Assembly: GCA_002352205.1 (NCBI GenBank)
Contig: DEHZ01000003.1
Location: forward strand, 113,961 to 177,960
Source of the DNA: Flavobacterium sp. UBA2787
GTDB taxonomy: Bacteria; Bacteroidota; Bacteroidia; Flavobacteriales; Flavobacteriaceae
Direction of reading: 5' to 3'
Length of the DNA stretch: 64,000 bases
A program made the translations under genes and the position numbers. The notes beneath the pieces were generated by a model. It worked only from the letters and a program-made list of their open reading frames with translations. It was not told the origin of the DNA and did not search any database. This document shows positions 24,239 to 33,203 of this stretch, piece by piece (position 1 is the stretch's first letter; each line of letters opens with the position of its first letter).

Positions 24239-25756
24239 ATGAACAAGAAAGTAATCCTGATGATTTTAGACGGATGGGGACATTCGCCTGACCCAAAAGT
24301 TTCTGCAATTGACCATGCCAACACGCCTTTTATTGATTCTTTATACCAAAATTACCCAAATGCCGAATTACGCACTGATGGCTTAAATGTTGGTCTTCCA
24401 GAAGGTCAGATGGGGAATTCAGAAGTTGGTCACATGAATTTAGGAGCCGGAAGAATTATTTATCAAGAACTTACACGAATTAATTTGGCGGTTCAAAATA
24501 AGACATTGAACAACGAAAAAGTGTTGCAAGAAGCTTTTCAATATGCCAAAACAAATCATAAAGATGTTCATTTTTTAGGATTGGTTTCAGATGGTGGCGT
24601 GCATTCTCATATTGATCATGTAAAAGGATTGGTTGATGCTACACAAGATTTTGGTTTAAACAACGTTTATATTCATGCGTTTACAGATGGTCGAGATGTG
24701 GATCCAAAATCAGGTGTTCGATTTATATCAGAATTAGAAAATTATTGCAAAAATACCACCGCAAAATTAGCATCTGTTATTGGTCGCTATTATGCAATGG
24801 ACAGAGACAGAAGATGGGAAAGAGTAAAGTTGGCCTATGATTTATTGGTGAATGGAATAGGAAAGCATTCTCAAAATGCTATTGATAGTATTCAAGATAA
24901 TTATGCTAATGATATAACCGATGAGTTCATTGAACCTATTTTGATGGTCGATGAAAATGACAAACCATTAACCACCATTAAAAACGGAGATGTGGTCATT
25001 TTCTTCAATTTTAGAACCGATAGAGGAAGACAATTGACCGAAGTTCTAACCCAATTTGATTGTCATGAACAAAATATGCACCAATTGGATTTGTATTATG
25101 TAACGTTGACAAATTATGATGAAACGTATAAAAACATCAAAGTAATTTACAACAAAGATAATATCACAGAAACATTGGGTGAAGTTTTGGAAAGAAACCA
25201 TAAAAAACAAATCCGGATTGCGGAAACAGAAAAATATCCACACGTAACTTTCTTCTTTTCCGGTGGTCGCGAAGAACCGTTTGAAGGCGAAACCCGTATA
25301 TTAAGAAACTCACCAAAAGTAGCAACATACGATTTAAAGCCGGAAATGAGTGCTTTTGAATTAAAAGATGCTTTGGTAGAAGAACTCAAAAAAGGTGAAG
25401 TTGATTTTGTTTGTTTGAATTTTGCAAACGGAGATATGGTTGGTCACACCGGTGTGATGGAAGCCGCTATCAAAGCATGTGAAGCCGTTGATGTATGTGT
25501 AAAAGAAGTAATCGAAACTGCTTTAGCAAATAATTATACCACCATCGTTATTGCCGATCACGGAAATTGTGAAACAATGATGAATTCAGATGGCTCGCCA
25601 AATACGGCTCATACAACCAATCCTGTTCCGGTTATCTTGGTTGATAAAGAAATAAAAGCAATTAATAATGGTGTGTTAGGTGACATTGCTCCTACCATCT
25701 TAACCTTGATGGGGATTGAAAAACCAGATGTAATGACAAGGCATTCCTTACTATAA
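24239..25756 (+). CDS. gpmI: 2,3-bisphosphoglycerate-independent phosphoglycerate mutase
   Basis: A 505-residue manganese-dependent glycolytic enzyme interconverting 3- and 2-phosphoglycerate in the cytosol. It begins MNKKVILMILDGWG with the first metal-binding Asp. The phosphoserine nucleophile is in GQMGNSEVGHMNLGAGR; VSDGGVHSHIDH and HAFTDGRDVDPKSG bind substrate, and the C-terminal metal sites are in NFANGDMVGHTG and VIADHGNCETM. Length is typical. The frame extends to 24131 inside the preceding gene, but the promoter at 24215 and the family start at 24239 argue against it. The next gene begins 3 bases after its stop. Confidence 0.95.
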   Translation: MNKKVILMILDGWGHSPDPKVSAIDHANTPFIDSLYQNYPNAELRTDGLNVGLPEGQMGNSEVGHMNLGAGRIIYQELTRINLAVQNKTLNNEKVLQEAFQYAKTNHKDVHFLGLVSDGGVHSHIDHVKGLVDATQDFGLNNVYIHAFTDGRDVDPKSGVRFISELENYCKNTTAKLASVIGRYYAMDRDRRWERVKLAYDLLVNGIGKHSQNAIDSIQDNYANDITDEFIEPILMVDENDKPLTTIKNGDVVIFFNFRTDRGRQLTEVLTQFDCHEQNMHQLDLYYVTLTNYDETYKNIKVIYNKDNITETLGEVLERNHKKQIRIAETEKYPHVTFFFSGGREEPFEGETRILRNSPKVATYDLKPEMSAFELKDALVEELKKGEVDFVCLNFANGDMVGHTGVMEAAIKACEAVDVCVKEVIETALANNYTTIVIADHGNCETMMNSDGSPNTAHTTNPVPVILVDKEIKAINNGVLGDIAPTILTLMGIEKPDVMTRHSLL

Positions 25757-25759
25757 ACT

Positions 25760-28700
25760 ATGTTGAAATCACTTCATAAATTTTTTTTTCTACTTTGGAT
25801 TTTAATCATTCAAAACACTTTTGCTCAAGGGGGTGCTCCGTCATGTGCAGAATTTCAATCTAATTTTGAAGCGTATCAATCTTGTGCTACAAGTATTCCG
25901 TTTCAGAATTCAACGGGAGCCAATAGCGAAACTTTTCAGACAACTTGTATTCTTGAACCTTTTAGAGGTCCAACTTGGTTTTTTATTCAAATTCAAACAC
26001 CAGGGAATATTGTATTACAAATTAGTCAAGTAAACAATGGCGGTGTGGGAACAGATGTTGACTTCGTTCTATGGGGTCCGTTTACTAATTTAAATAACAT
26101 TTGTAGTCAATTAAATATTTCTCAAGAAGTTGATTGCAGTTGGTCTGCCAGCGATATTGAAATTGTAAATATTCCTAATGGACAAGTGGGGGAATTATAT
26201 GTACTTTTGATAGATAATTATTCAAATCAACCAGGAGAAATATCCATTTCTCAAATTGGTGGAACCGGAAGTTCAGATTGTAGCTTTTTATCTTCGGTCG
26301 AAATTACTGATGATAGTGGAAACGAAATTACACAAACTGAATACTGCAAACCGGAGACAAAAAGTATTACGGCAACCATAGATGTTACTGATTTTGATGG
26401 AAATGTAACCGATTTACGTTTTAATTATACATGGTATCGAAACAATGTGGTGCTAAGTACTATTACAGACAGCACAATAAGCACAAACACTTTAGCTGAT
26501 ATTGCAGAATCTGGGACTTATCGGGTTGAAACAACCGCTTATGATAGCACCGACCCAACAGTGGATATGAATAATTTACCTGTAAGTGAGGCAGAGATTG
26601 AACTAAAATTCTTTGTCTTACCGGAGGTTTCTATACAAAATACAGCAACAGAATGTTTAAGCTCAAATCCGATTTTGCAAGGTACTATCTCGAATCAAAA
26701 TCTCTTTGATTCTTTTGTTGACAATCCGATTTATCAATGGTACAGAAATGATGTGGCTGTTTTTGGAATTTCAAATGACAATTTTACTCCAACTCTTCCC
26801 GGAAAATATAATTTAGGTGTCAAAAATGGTGGTTGTAACGAAGTTATTTCAAACTCAATTTTTATTTATGACACTCCTCAAATTGTCATTTTAGACAATG
26901 CTTCGATTTGTGATAATGATAGTTTTACGATAAATTCCGCAATTACAAATGCTGGAAATCTGAATAATTTAACTTATCAGTGGTATCAAAACAATATTGC
27001 TTTAGTGGGAGAAAATTCGGTAACATTAGTTGTTTCTACAGCAATTCAAGCTTCTAATTCAACCTCAGATTATTATTTACAAGTAACTGAAGAAGGTATT
27101 TGTGTTGGCAATTCTAATACCGTTTCCATTCAAATAAATTCGATTCCGGTGCTCAATACAAATCCTGTAGCAATGGAACAATGTGATTATATTGCTCCAA
27201 ATAACGACGGTATTGCCACAACTAATTTAACGGAAGCGTATGATGAAATTACCAATAATGTTTCAGGTTTAACGCTATTTTATTTTTTAGATAGCGGTTT
27301 AACACAACCTATTTTGACTCCGGAAGCATTTGTAAATTCCACTCCAAATCAGACAATTTATGTGATTGCGGTAAATGAAAATGCAACGCCAAGTTGTACC
27401 TCATCAACTGTTGCTTCGATTGCTTTAACAGTTAATCCAACAAGTTTGTCATCTTATCCGGATATGGCAGCGGTTTGTCCTGCATTAAACCAAAATTTTG
27501 GATTAGTAGATTTTTCTACACAAGAAAACATTATTCGTACTAACTTTTTTGGAGGCAATCCGGTTGAAATCACTTTTTATTTGACAGATACTGATGCTTC
27601 TGTAAAAACAAATCAGTTGACGAATTTGTCTCAAATTCCAATTGGAATTCAAACTATTTACACAAGAGTAGAAACCAATAATATTTGTGAGGGTGTTGGT
27701 ACATTTCAAGTAGAAATTACTACACCACCACTTCAAAACACTGTCACTTCCATAGCTATTTGTGAAAATGAAAGTATTGTTTTAAACAGTTTTGACACGG
27801 AAGCTTTATTAAACCAAAATCCAACAGTTCAAGCAACTTATTTCAGAACATTTCTATTAGCAGAAAGTAATTCTAGTGCTTTAAATAAAAACATTCCTCA
27901 AGCTTTTCCGGTTGGTAATAATAACATTTTTATTCGTTTATTTGATACGGCTACTCAGTGTTTTTTGATTGTTGATTTTACGATTGAAGTTTTTACTAAT
28001 CCGATAATTTTTACACCAAATGAAATATCCATTTGTGGCGATACAGTTTCAGCTTTTAATTTAACCCTCAGAAATAATCAAATAACAGGTGGAAATTCAA
28101 ATTATCAGGTTTTTTATTATGAAACGCAGGCCGATTTAACGGCTGATAATTTCATTCCACAACCGGATTCTTATGAATCATCTACAAAAACTATTTTGGT
28201 AAAAGTTGTTGACCCTACCAATAACAATTGCTTCTCAACAACTAGTTTAAATTTGGCAGTAGTAACTATTCCGGGAAGTTTGACCAACCCTACTCCTATA
28301 GAAAAATGTGATGATAGCGGTTTTGCTAGTTTTGATTTAACAGAGAGAACAACTGAAATTACCGGGCCTTCTGATTTAAATAATATTGTTATCAGATATT
28401 TTGAAAATTTTATTGATGCTCAAAGCAATAACAATTCGTTTATTCCAAACCCTACTAATTTTACCAATACTGTTCAAGATTTTCAAACAATTTATGTTCG
28501 TGTAACTAGCACCACAAATTTTGACAGTGAGACTGGATTGGCCTGTTTTAGAGTTTTAGAATTAAACCTTTATGTACGTCCGTTTCCGGAAAATAATTTA
28601 AGAACATTTCCCTATTATATCTGTATTGATGAAAGCGGAAATATCTTAAGAGAGGCCTTCATACGAACTTTGCTAAACGAAACAGATTACACTTTTGAAT

Positions 28701-29350
28701 GGTTTACCGAATTTGATGCTCTTTCAGGAAATGAAATTTCAGGAGAATCCTCAAGCACATTTTCAACGGATATCGAAGGAAATTTTTCTGTTCTAGTAAC
28801 AAATATTTCTAATGTGGCTCTTTGTTCGAGCGTTTTTAATTTTACAACCATAAAAACATTAGCTCCAAATGCTGTTACAATTTCTCCGCAAAACCTTATC
28901 GGATTTGAAAACCAGAATACTATTACCGCAACAGCTACACCAACATCAGCAGATTATGAATATTCGATTATTCCGGATTTGTGGCAAGAAAGCCCGGTTT
29001 TCACAAATATTCCTGCCGGTGATTTTGTTTTGAGAGTTCGTAATAAATTTGGTTGTGATGAAATAAGCACCACATTTACCGTGTTAGATTTCCCAATTTT
29101 CTTTACGCCAAACGGTGATGGTTTTAATGATACTTGGAAAATTATTGGCTCCCCTATTATTGAAATTAACCACATCTATATTTTTGATCGTTACGGAAAA
29201 TTACTCAAAGAAATTGGTCAAAACGGCAACGGTTGGGATGGAACTTTCAACGGAAGACCAATGCCATCTGATGACTATTGGTTTAAAGCGATTTATACTA
29301 AAGATGGGAATAAACTGGAATTTAGATCTAATTTTAGTTTGAAGAGATAA
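25760..29350 (+). CDS. Giant T9SS cargo protein with type B sorting domain
   Basis: A 1196-residue surface or secreted protein. A signal peptide (about 1-22, ending NTFAQ) leads to an N-terminal beta domain, then many Cys-containing, Ig/PKD-like modules, and a type B (gliding motility-associated) C-terminal domain: FFTPNGDGFNDTW, IYIFDRYGKLLKEI and GWDGTFNGRPMPSDDYWF. Such proteins are exported by the type IX system and act as adhesins or matrix proteins; a substrate is not evident. It starts 3 bases after gpmI, which is an odd partner, and is followed by a clear terminator. Confidence 0.9.
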   Translation: MLKSLHKFFFLLWILIIQNTFAQGGAPSCAEFQSNFEAYQSCATSIPFQNSTGANSETFQTTCILEPFRGPTWFFIQIQTPGNIVLQISQVNNGGVGTDVDFVLWGPFTNLNNICSQLNISQEVDCSWSASDIEIVNIPNGQVGELYVLLIDNYSNQPGEISISQIGGTGSSDCSFLSSVEITDDSGNEITQTEYCKPETKSITATIDVTDFDGNVTDLRFNYTWYRNNVVLSTITDSTISTNTLADIAESGTYRVETTAYDSTDPTVDMNNLPVSEAEIELKFFVLPEVSIQNTATECLSSNPILQGTISNQNLFDSFVDNPIYQWYRNDVAVFGISNDNFTPTLPGKYNLGVKNGGCNEVISNSIFIYDTPQIVILDNASICDNDSFTINSAITNAGNLNNLTYQWYQNNIALVGENSVTLVVSTAIQASNSTSDYYLQVTEEGICVGNSNTVSIQINSIPVLNTNPVAMEQCDYIAPNNDGIATTNLTEAYDEITNNVSGLTLFYFLDSGLTQPILTPEAFVNSTPNQTIYVIAVNENATPSCTSSTVASIALTVNPTSLSSYPDMAAVCPALNQNFGLVDFSTQENIIRTNFFGGNPVEITFYLTDTDASVKTNQLTNLSQIPIGIQTIYTRVETNNICEGVGTFQVEITTPPLQNTVTSIAICENESIVLNSFDTEALLNQNPTVQATYFRTFLLAESNSSALNKNIPQAFPVGNNNIFIRLFDTATQCFLIVDFTIEVFTNPIIFTPNEISICGDTVSAFNLTLRNNQITGGNSNYQVFYYETQADLTADNFIPQPDSYESSTKTILVKVVDPTNNNCFSTTSLNLAVVTIPGSLTNPTPIEKCDDSGFASFDLTERTTEITGPSDLNNIVIRYFENFIDAQSNNNSFIPNPTNFTNTVQDFQTIYVRVTSTTNFDSETGLACFRVLELNLYVRPFPENNLRTFPYYICIDESGNILREAFIRTLLNETDYTFEWFTEFDALSGNEISGESSSTFSTDIEGNFSVLVTNISNVALCSSVFNFTTIKTLAPNAVTISPQNLIGFENQNTITATATPTSADYEYSIIPDLWQESPVFTNIPAGDFVLRVRNKFGCDEISTTFTVLDFPIFFTPNGDGFNDTWKIIGSPIIEINHIYIFDRYGKLLKEIGQNGNGWDGTFNGRPMPSDDYWFKAIYTKDGNKLEFRSNFSLKR

Positions 29351-29374
29351 TCTACATTTTAAAATATAAAGTTT

Positions 29375-29400
29375 AAGTCCTGCGAAACGGGACTTTTTTT
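29375..29400 (+). terminator. Rho-independent terminator after the T9SS cargo gene
   Basis: AAGTCC pairs with GGGACTT around TGCGAAAC and is followed by seven T. Confidence 0.85.
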
Positions 29401-29449
29401 ATTTCAAACTTTAACAACTATTAAAATTAAGTTAATCAATTTCTAAATC

Positions 29450-29466
29450 AATAGTAATACTATTAC
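29450..29466 (+). promoter_or_regulatory. Overlapping palindromes, probable TetR operator
   Basis: AATAGTA-A-TACTATT (29450-29464) and GTAATA-C-TATTAC (29454-29466) are both perfect inverted repeats and overlap each other and the -7 element TACTTTTG (29464-29471). They lie about 40 bases before the TetR gene, where an autoregulatory operator is expected. Confidence 0.5.
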
Positions 29467-29471
29467 TTTTG
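29464..29471 (+). promoter_or_regulatory. -7 promoter element for the tetR-ABC-hlyD-tolC operon
   Basis: TACTTTTG matches TAnnTTTG, 32 bases before the ATG at 29504. Confidence 0.55.
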
Positions 29472-29503
29472 CGTTGTAAATTTATTTTTGTAAAGCTCAG
29501 CGT

Positions 29504-30175
29504 ATGAAAAACATTTTGGAAGGCATCAAAATAAACATCAGTCCAAAAATATATGTCAAAGATCCGGAGACATCTGAACTGGGCAAAAAAATTCTTGAAA
29601 ACAGTATTTTGTTGATTGATGAAATTGGGTTTGATAATTTTACATTTAAAAAATTAGGTCAAAAAATTGGTTCGAATGAAAGTTCAATCTATCGCTATTT
29701 TGAAAGTAAACACAAACTTTTATTGTATCTTAGTTCTTGGTATTGGGGTTGGATAGAATTCAAATTAGTCCTTTCCACTAACAGCATTTCAAACCCACAA
29801 GATAAATTGATGAAAGCGATTGAAATTGTAACCGAAGAAATCACTACAGATAATAATCAACCACACATTAACGAAGTCATCTTAAACAAGATTATCATTT
29901 GCGAATTCTCTAAATCATATCTAACAAAAGTAGTAGATGACGAAAATAAAGAAGGGTATTTTTTAATTTACAAACGCGTAATTAATCGAATGATTGAAAT
30001 GGTAAACGATGTAAATCCGAAATTTCCGTATGCAAAAAGTTTGATTTCCACTGTTGTGGAAGGGGCTTTACATCAACATTTTTTAAAAAATCACTTTAAA
30101 TCGATAACGGATTGTTCAGATACTATTACACCAACTGAATTTTTCAAATCATTAGTTTTAAAACAGATTAACTAA
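29504..30175 (+). CDS. TetR/AcrR-family transcriptional regulator
   Basis: A 223-residue regulator with an N-terminal helix-turn-helix at about 25-75 (ILLIDEIGFDNFTFKKLGQK, NESSIYRYFESKHKLLLYL) and a variable ligand-binding C-terminal domain. It leads a four-gene unit with an ABC protein, an HlyD-family adaptor and a TolC-family channel, with a gap of only 2 bases to the ABC gene. A palindrome overlaps its promoter, so it probably represses the operon. The inducer is unknown. Confidence 0.88.
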   Translation: MKNILEGIKINISPKIYVKDPETSELGKKILENSILLIDEIGFDNFTFKKLGQKIGSNESSIYRYFESKHKLLLYLSSWYWGWIEFKLVLSTNSISNPQDKLMKAIEIVTEEITTDNNQPHINEVILNKIIICEFSKSYLTKVVDDENKEGYFLIYKRVINRMIEMVNDVNPKFPYAKSLISTVVEGALHQHFLKNHFKSITDCSDTITPTEFFKSLVLKQIN

Positions 30176-30177
30176 CT

Positions 30178-31848
30178 ATGGAAAAATCATCAAAATCTCC
30201 TCTAAAACGTTTTATCAACTTATTAAAATTAGATAAAAAAGACATTTATCAAGTGTTTTTTTATGCGATTTTTTCAGGAATTGTAAGTCTTTCATTGCCA
30301 TTAGGAGTTCAAGCAATCATCAATCTTATTCAAGGAGGACGAGTTAGTTTGTCATGGATTATTCTCGTTGCTGTAGTAATTTTAGGTGTGGTTTTTAATG
30401 GAATTTTACGCTTGATGCAACTGAGAATTACTGAAACCATTCAACAAAAAATATTTATTCGGTCGTCATTCGAATTTTCCTATCGTTTTCCAAAAATCAA
30501 ATACACCGAATTTCACAACAATTATCCGCCGGAATTAGCGAACCGCTTTTTTGACACAATAACTGTTCAAAAAAGTGTCGCAAAATTAATTTTGGATTAC
30601 TCTGAATCGTTGTTGCAAATTGTGTTCGGGTTACTTTTACTTTCAATTTATCATCCATTATTCATTCTTTTTGGACTTCTACTTTTCATTGTCTTGTATT
30701 TAATTTTCAGGATTTCTTTTGAAACCGGCCTAAAAACAAGTTTAACCGAATCAAAATACAAATACAAAGTAGCCCATTGGATTCAGGAAATTGCTCGAAA
30801 TTATTTTGGTTTTAAAAGTAAAATAGAATCGGAATTTGCATTGACCAAAAACGATAAATTAGTGACCGAATACCTCAAATCCAGAGAAAGTCATTTTGAA
30901 GTTATTAAACGACAATTCATTCAATTAATTGGGTTCAAAGCTTTAATTTCGGCTGGTTTGTTATTGATTGGTGGATATTTAGTAATCAATCAACAATTGA
31001 ACATTGGTCAGTTTGTGGCTGCAGAAATCATCATTTTATTAGTGATTAATTCGGTTGAAAAAATCATCGTTGGATTAGAAACTTTTTACGATGTATTAAC
31101 TTCAATTGAAAAGATTGGTCAGGTGGTTGACATGGAAATTGAAGAAGATGAAACCTCCGAAAGCACCTATTGTTATAAAAATATTCACTTTGAAATTGAT
31201 GAGTTAAATTTTGTTTTTCCAGATTCTACCAAGAAAATCCTAAACGCAATTTCGCTTCACATCCACCAAAGCGAAAAAATATATTTGGATGGAAGAAATG
31301 GTTCCGGAAAAACAACTTTGCTTCGCATTTTAGCTGGATTGATTCACACTAATAGTAGTTCAATTTATATTAACGACGAACATTATAATAAAATAAATTT
31401 CGAACAATATCGGGCTCAAATTGGTGTAATTACTGAAGGTCAATCACTATTTGAAGGCACAATTTCTGAAAATATAACTTTCAAAAATCCGAATGTATCT
31501 ACAGAGAAATTAAAATTAGTATTGGAAAAAATTAAATTAACCGAAGTTATAAAGAAAATGCCAAAAGGATTAGACGAAAAAATTCTTACCGAAGGTAAGC
31601 AGCTGCCCTCTTCTTTGTCACAAAAAATTCTTTTAGCAAGAGCAATAGTAAATGATCCTCTTGTACTATTTTTAGAAAATCCTTTTGATAAAATGGATGA
31701 TGATGAAAGTAAAGAAATCATCGATTTCATTTTGTCAGAAGAAAATAATTGGACGGTAATAGTCACTTCCAAAAATGAGTATTGGAAACAAAAATGCGAC
31801 CGAATTATAACATTAGAAAAAGGAAAATTAATTTCAGATTCAAAGTAA
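30178..31848 (+). CDS. ABC exporter half-transporter with degenerate ATPase site
   Basis: A 556-residue fusion of a six-helix membrane domain (about 20-300) and an ATP-binding domain (about 335-555), like HlyB-type exporters but without a C39 peptidase domain. Walker A is intact (GRNGSGKTTL, about 372-380). The other motifs are not: the Q-loop reads VITEGQSLF (Gln to Glu), the signature LSGGQ is SSLSQ or LPSSL, Walker B is FLENP (Asp to E500, catalytic Glu to N501), and the H-loop reads TSKNEY with no His. As a homodimer both sites would be impaired. It is cotranscribed with HlyD and TolC-type genes, so an export role is likely; whether it hydrolyses ATP normally is doubtful. Confidence 0.88.
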   Translation: MEKSSKSPLKRFINLLKLDKKDIYQVFFYAIFSGIVSLSLPLGVQAIINLIQGGRVSLSWIILVAVVILGVVFNGILRLMQLRITETIQQKIFIRSSFEFSYRFPKIKYTEFHNNYPPELANRFFDTITVQKSVAKLILDYSESLLQIVFGLLLLSIYHPLFILFGLLLFIVLYLIFRISFETGLKTSLTESKYKYKVAHWIQEIARNYFGFKSKIESEFALTKNDKLVTEYLKSRESHFEVIKRQFIQLIGFKALISAGLLLIGGYLVINQQLNIGQFVAAEIIILLVINSVEKIIVGLETFYDVLTSIEKIGQVVDMEIEEDETSESTYCYKNIHFEIDELNFVFPDSTKKILNAISLHIHQSEKIYLDGRNGSGKTTLLRILAGLIHTNSSSIYINDEHYNKINFEQYRAQIGVITEGQSLFEGTISENITFKNPNVSTEKLKLVLEKIKLTEVIKKMPKGLDEKILTEGKQLPSSLSQKILLARAIVNDPLVLFLENPFDKMDDDESKEIIDFILSEENNWTVIVTSKNEYWKQKCDRIITLEKGKLISDSK

Positions 31849-31849
31849 T

Positions 31850-33196
31850 ATGCTGAATATCGCTAAAAATAATATCAACGAAAAAGTAAATCTAACTCGG
31901 TTTAAAACCATTCGGAAATTGAGTGAAAGACGTTATTTTAAAACGTTTAATCGACTTTTAATGTGGTTTTTTATCGGAAGTTTTCTGTTTGTTTTACTGC
32001 CTTGGACGCAAAATATTCAAGGAACCGGTTTTGTGACCACCATTTCACCTGAACAACGTCCGCAAACAATTCACACAGCAATTGCCGGTAGAATTGAAAA
32101 ATGGTATGTGGCGGAAGGTCAATATGTGAATAAAGGTGATACAATTTTATTTATTTCGGAGGTAAAAGAAGATTATTTTGACCCTAATTTGGTAGATAAT
32201 ACCGAAAACCAAATGAAGGCGAAAATGCTTTCGGAAGAATCGTATGAAGGAAAAGCCAACTCACTTTCGTCTCAAATTGCCGCTATTGAACGCGAACGAA
32301 TTTTAAAATTAGAACAAGCCAGAAACAAAATAGAACAATCACTTTTGAAAGTAAAAAGTGACAGTATGGATTTGGAAGCAGTGAAAACGCAACTTAAAAT
32401 TGCTCAAACCCAATTTAAACGTTCGGAAGATTTAAATAAAGAAGGTCTAAAACCAATGACCGATGTGGAGGACAAACGATTGAAATTGCAAGATGCAGAA
32501 GCAAAAATCATCACACAGCAAAATAAATTATTAACCGCCAGAAACGAATTAATCAATGCAAAAGTTGAAATTAATCGAATCACAGCAGAATATACCGATA
32601 AAATTTCGAAGGCTCAAAGCGAACGTTTTACCGCATTAAGCAGTCAATTTGACACGGAAGCTCAAGTGAATAAATTGCAGAATCAGGTTACGAATTATAA
32701 AATGCGGAATGAACTTTATTACATCAAAGCTCCGCAAAATGGGTATGTGAACCGTGCGTTGCAATCGGGAATAGGTGAAACGATTAAAGAAGGAACGCCT
32801 GTCGTGAGCATTATGCCATCAAAATATGATATTGCGGTTGAAACGTATATTCAACCCATCGATATGCCGTTAATTCACAAAGGTGAAAAAGTGCGAGTTT
32901 GGTTTGATGGCTGGCCAACCATCGTTTTTAGCGGCTGGCCCAATTCTTCCTACGGAACATTTGGCGGCGAAATTATTGCTGTCGAAAATTTTATTAGTGT
33001 GAATGGAAAATACCGCGTTTTAATTGCCCAAGATCCAAACGACAAACCGTGGCCAAAAGAACTCAACATTGGTGCGGGTGCTCAAACATTTGCTCTACTA
33101 GATAATGTTCCAATTTGGTATGAATTGTGGCGAAAATTAAACGGATTTCCACCGAATTTTTATACGCCAACACAAACCACAGAAACTAAAAAATAG
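31850..33196 (+). CDS. HlyD-family membrane fusion protein
   Basis: A 448-residue periplasmic adaptor. One membrane helix at about 35-52 is followed by a biotinyl-lipoyl-like half (GRIEKWYVAEGQYVNKGDTI), a long alpha-helical hairpin (about 115-285) and the second lipoyl half plus beta-barrel (YYIKAPQNGYVNRALQSGIG). It should connect the ABC protein encoded 2 bases upstream to the TolC-family channel encoded just downstream. It ends with a short Thr/Pro-rich tail. Cargo is unknown. Confidence 0.9.
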   Translation: MLNIAKNNINEKVNLTRFKTIRKLSERRYFKTFNRLLMWFFIGSFLFVLLPWTQNIQGTGFVTTISPEQRPQTIHTAIAGRIEKWYVAEGQYVNKGDTILFISEVKEDYFDPNLVDNTENQMKAKMLSEESYEGKANSLSSQIAAIERERILKLEQARNKIEQSLLKVKSDSMDLEAVKTQLKIAQTQFKRSEDLNKEGLKPMTDVEDKRLKLQDAEAKIITQQNKLLTARNELINAKVEINRITAEYTDKISKAQSERFTALSSQFDTEAQVNKLQNQVTNYKMRNELYYIKAPQNGYVNRALQSGIGETIKEGTPVVSIMPSKYDIAVETYIQPIDMPLIHKGEKVRVWFDGWPTIVFSGWPNSSYGTFGGEIIAVENFISVNGKYRVLIAQDPNDKPWPKELNIGAGAQTFALLDNVPIWYELWRKLNGFPPNFYTPTQTTETKK

Positions 33197-33203
33197 GAAT
33201 TTG

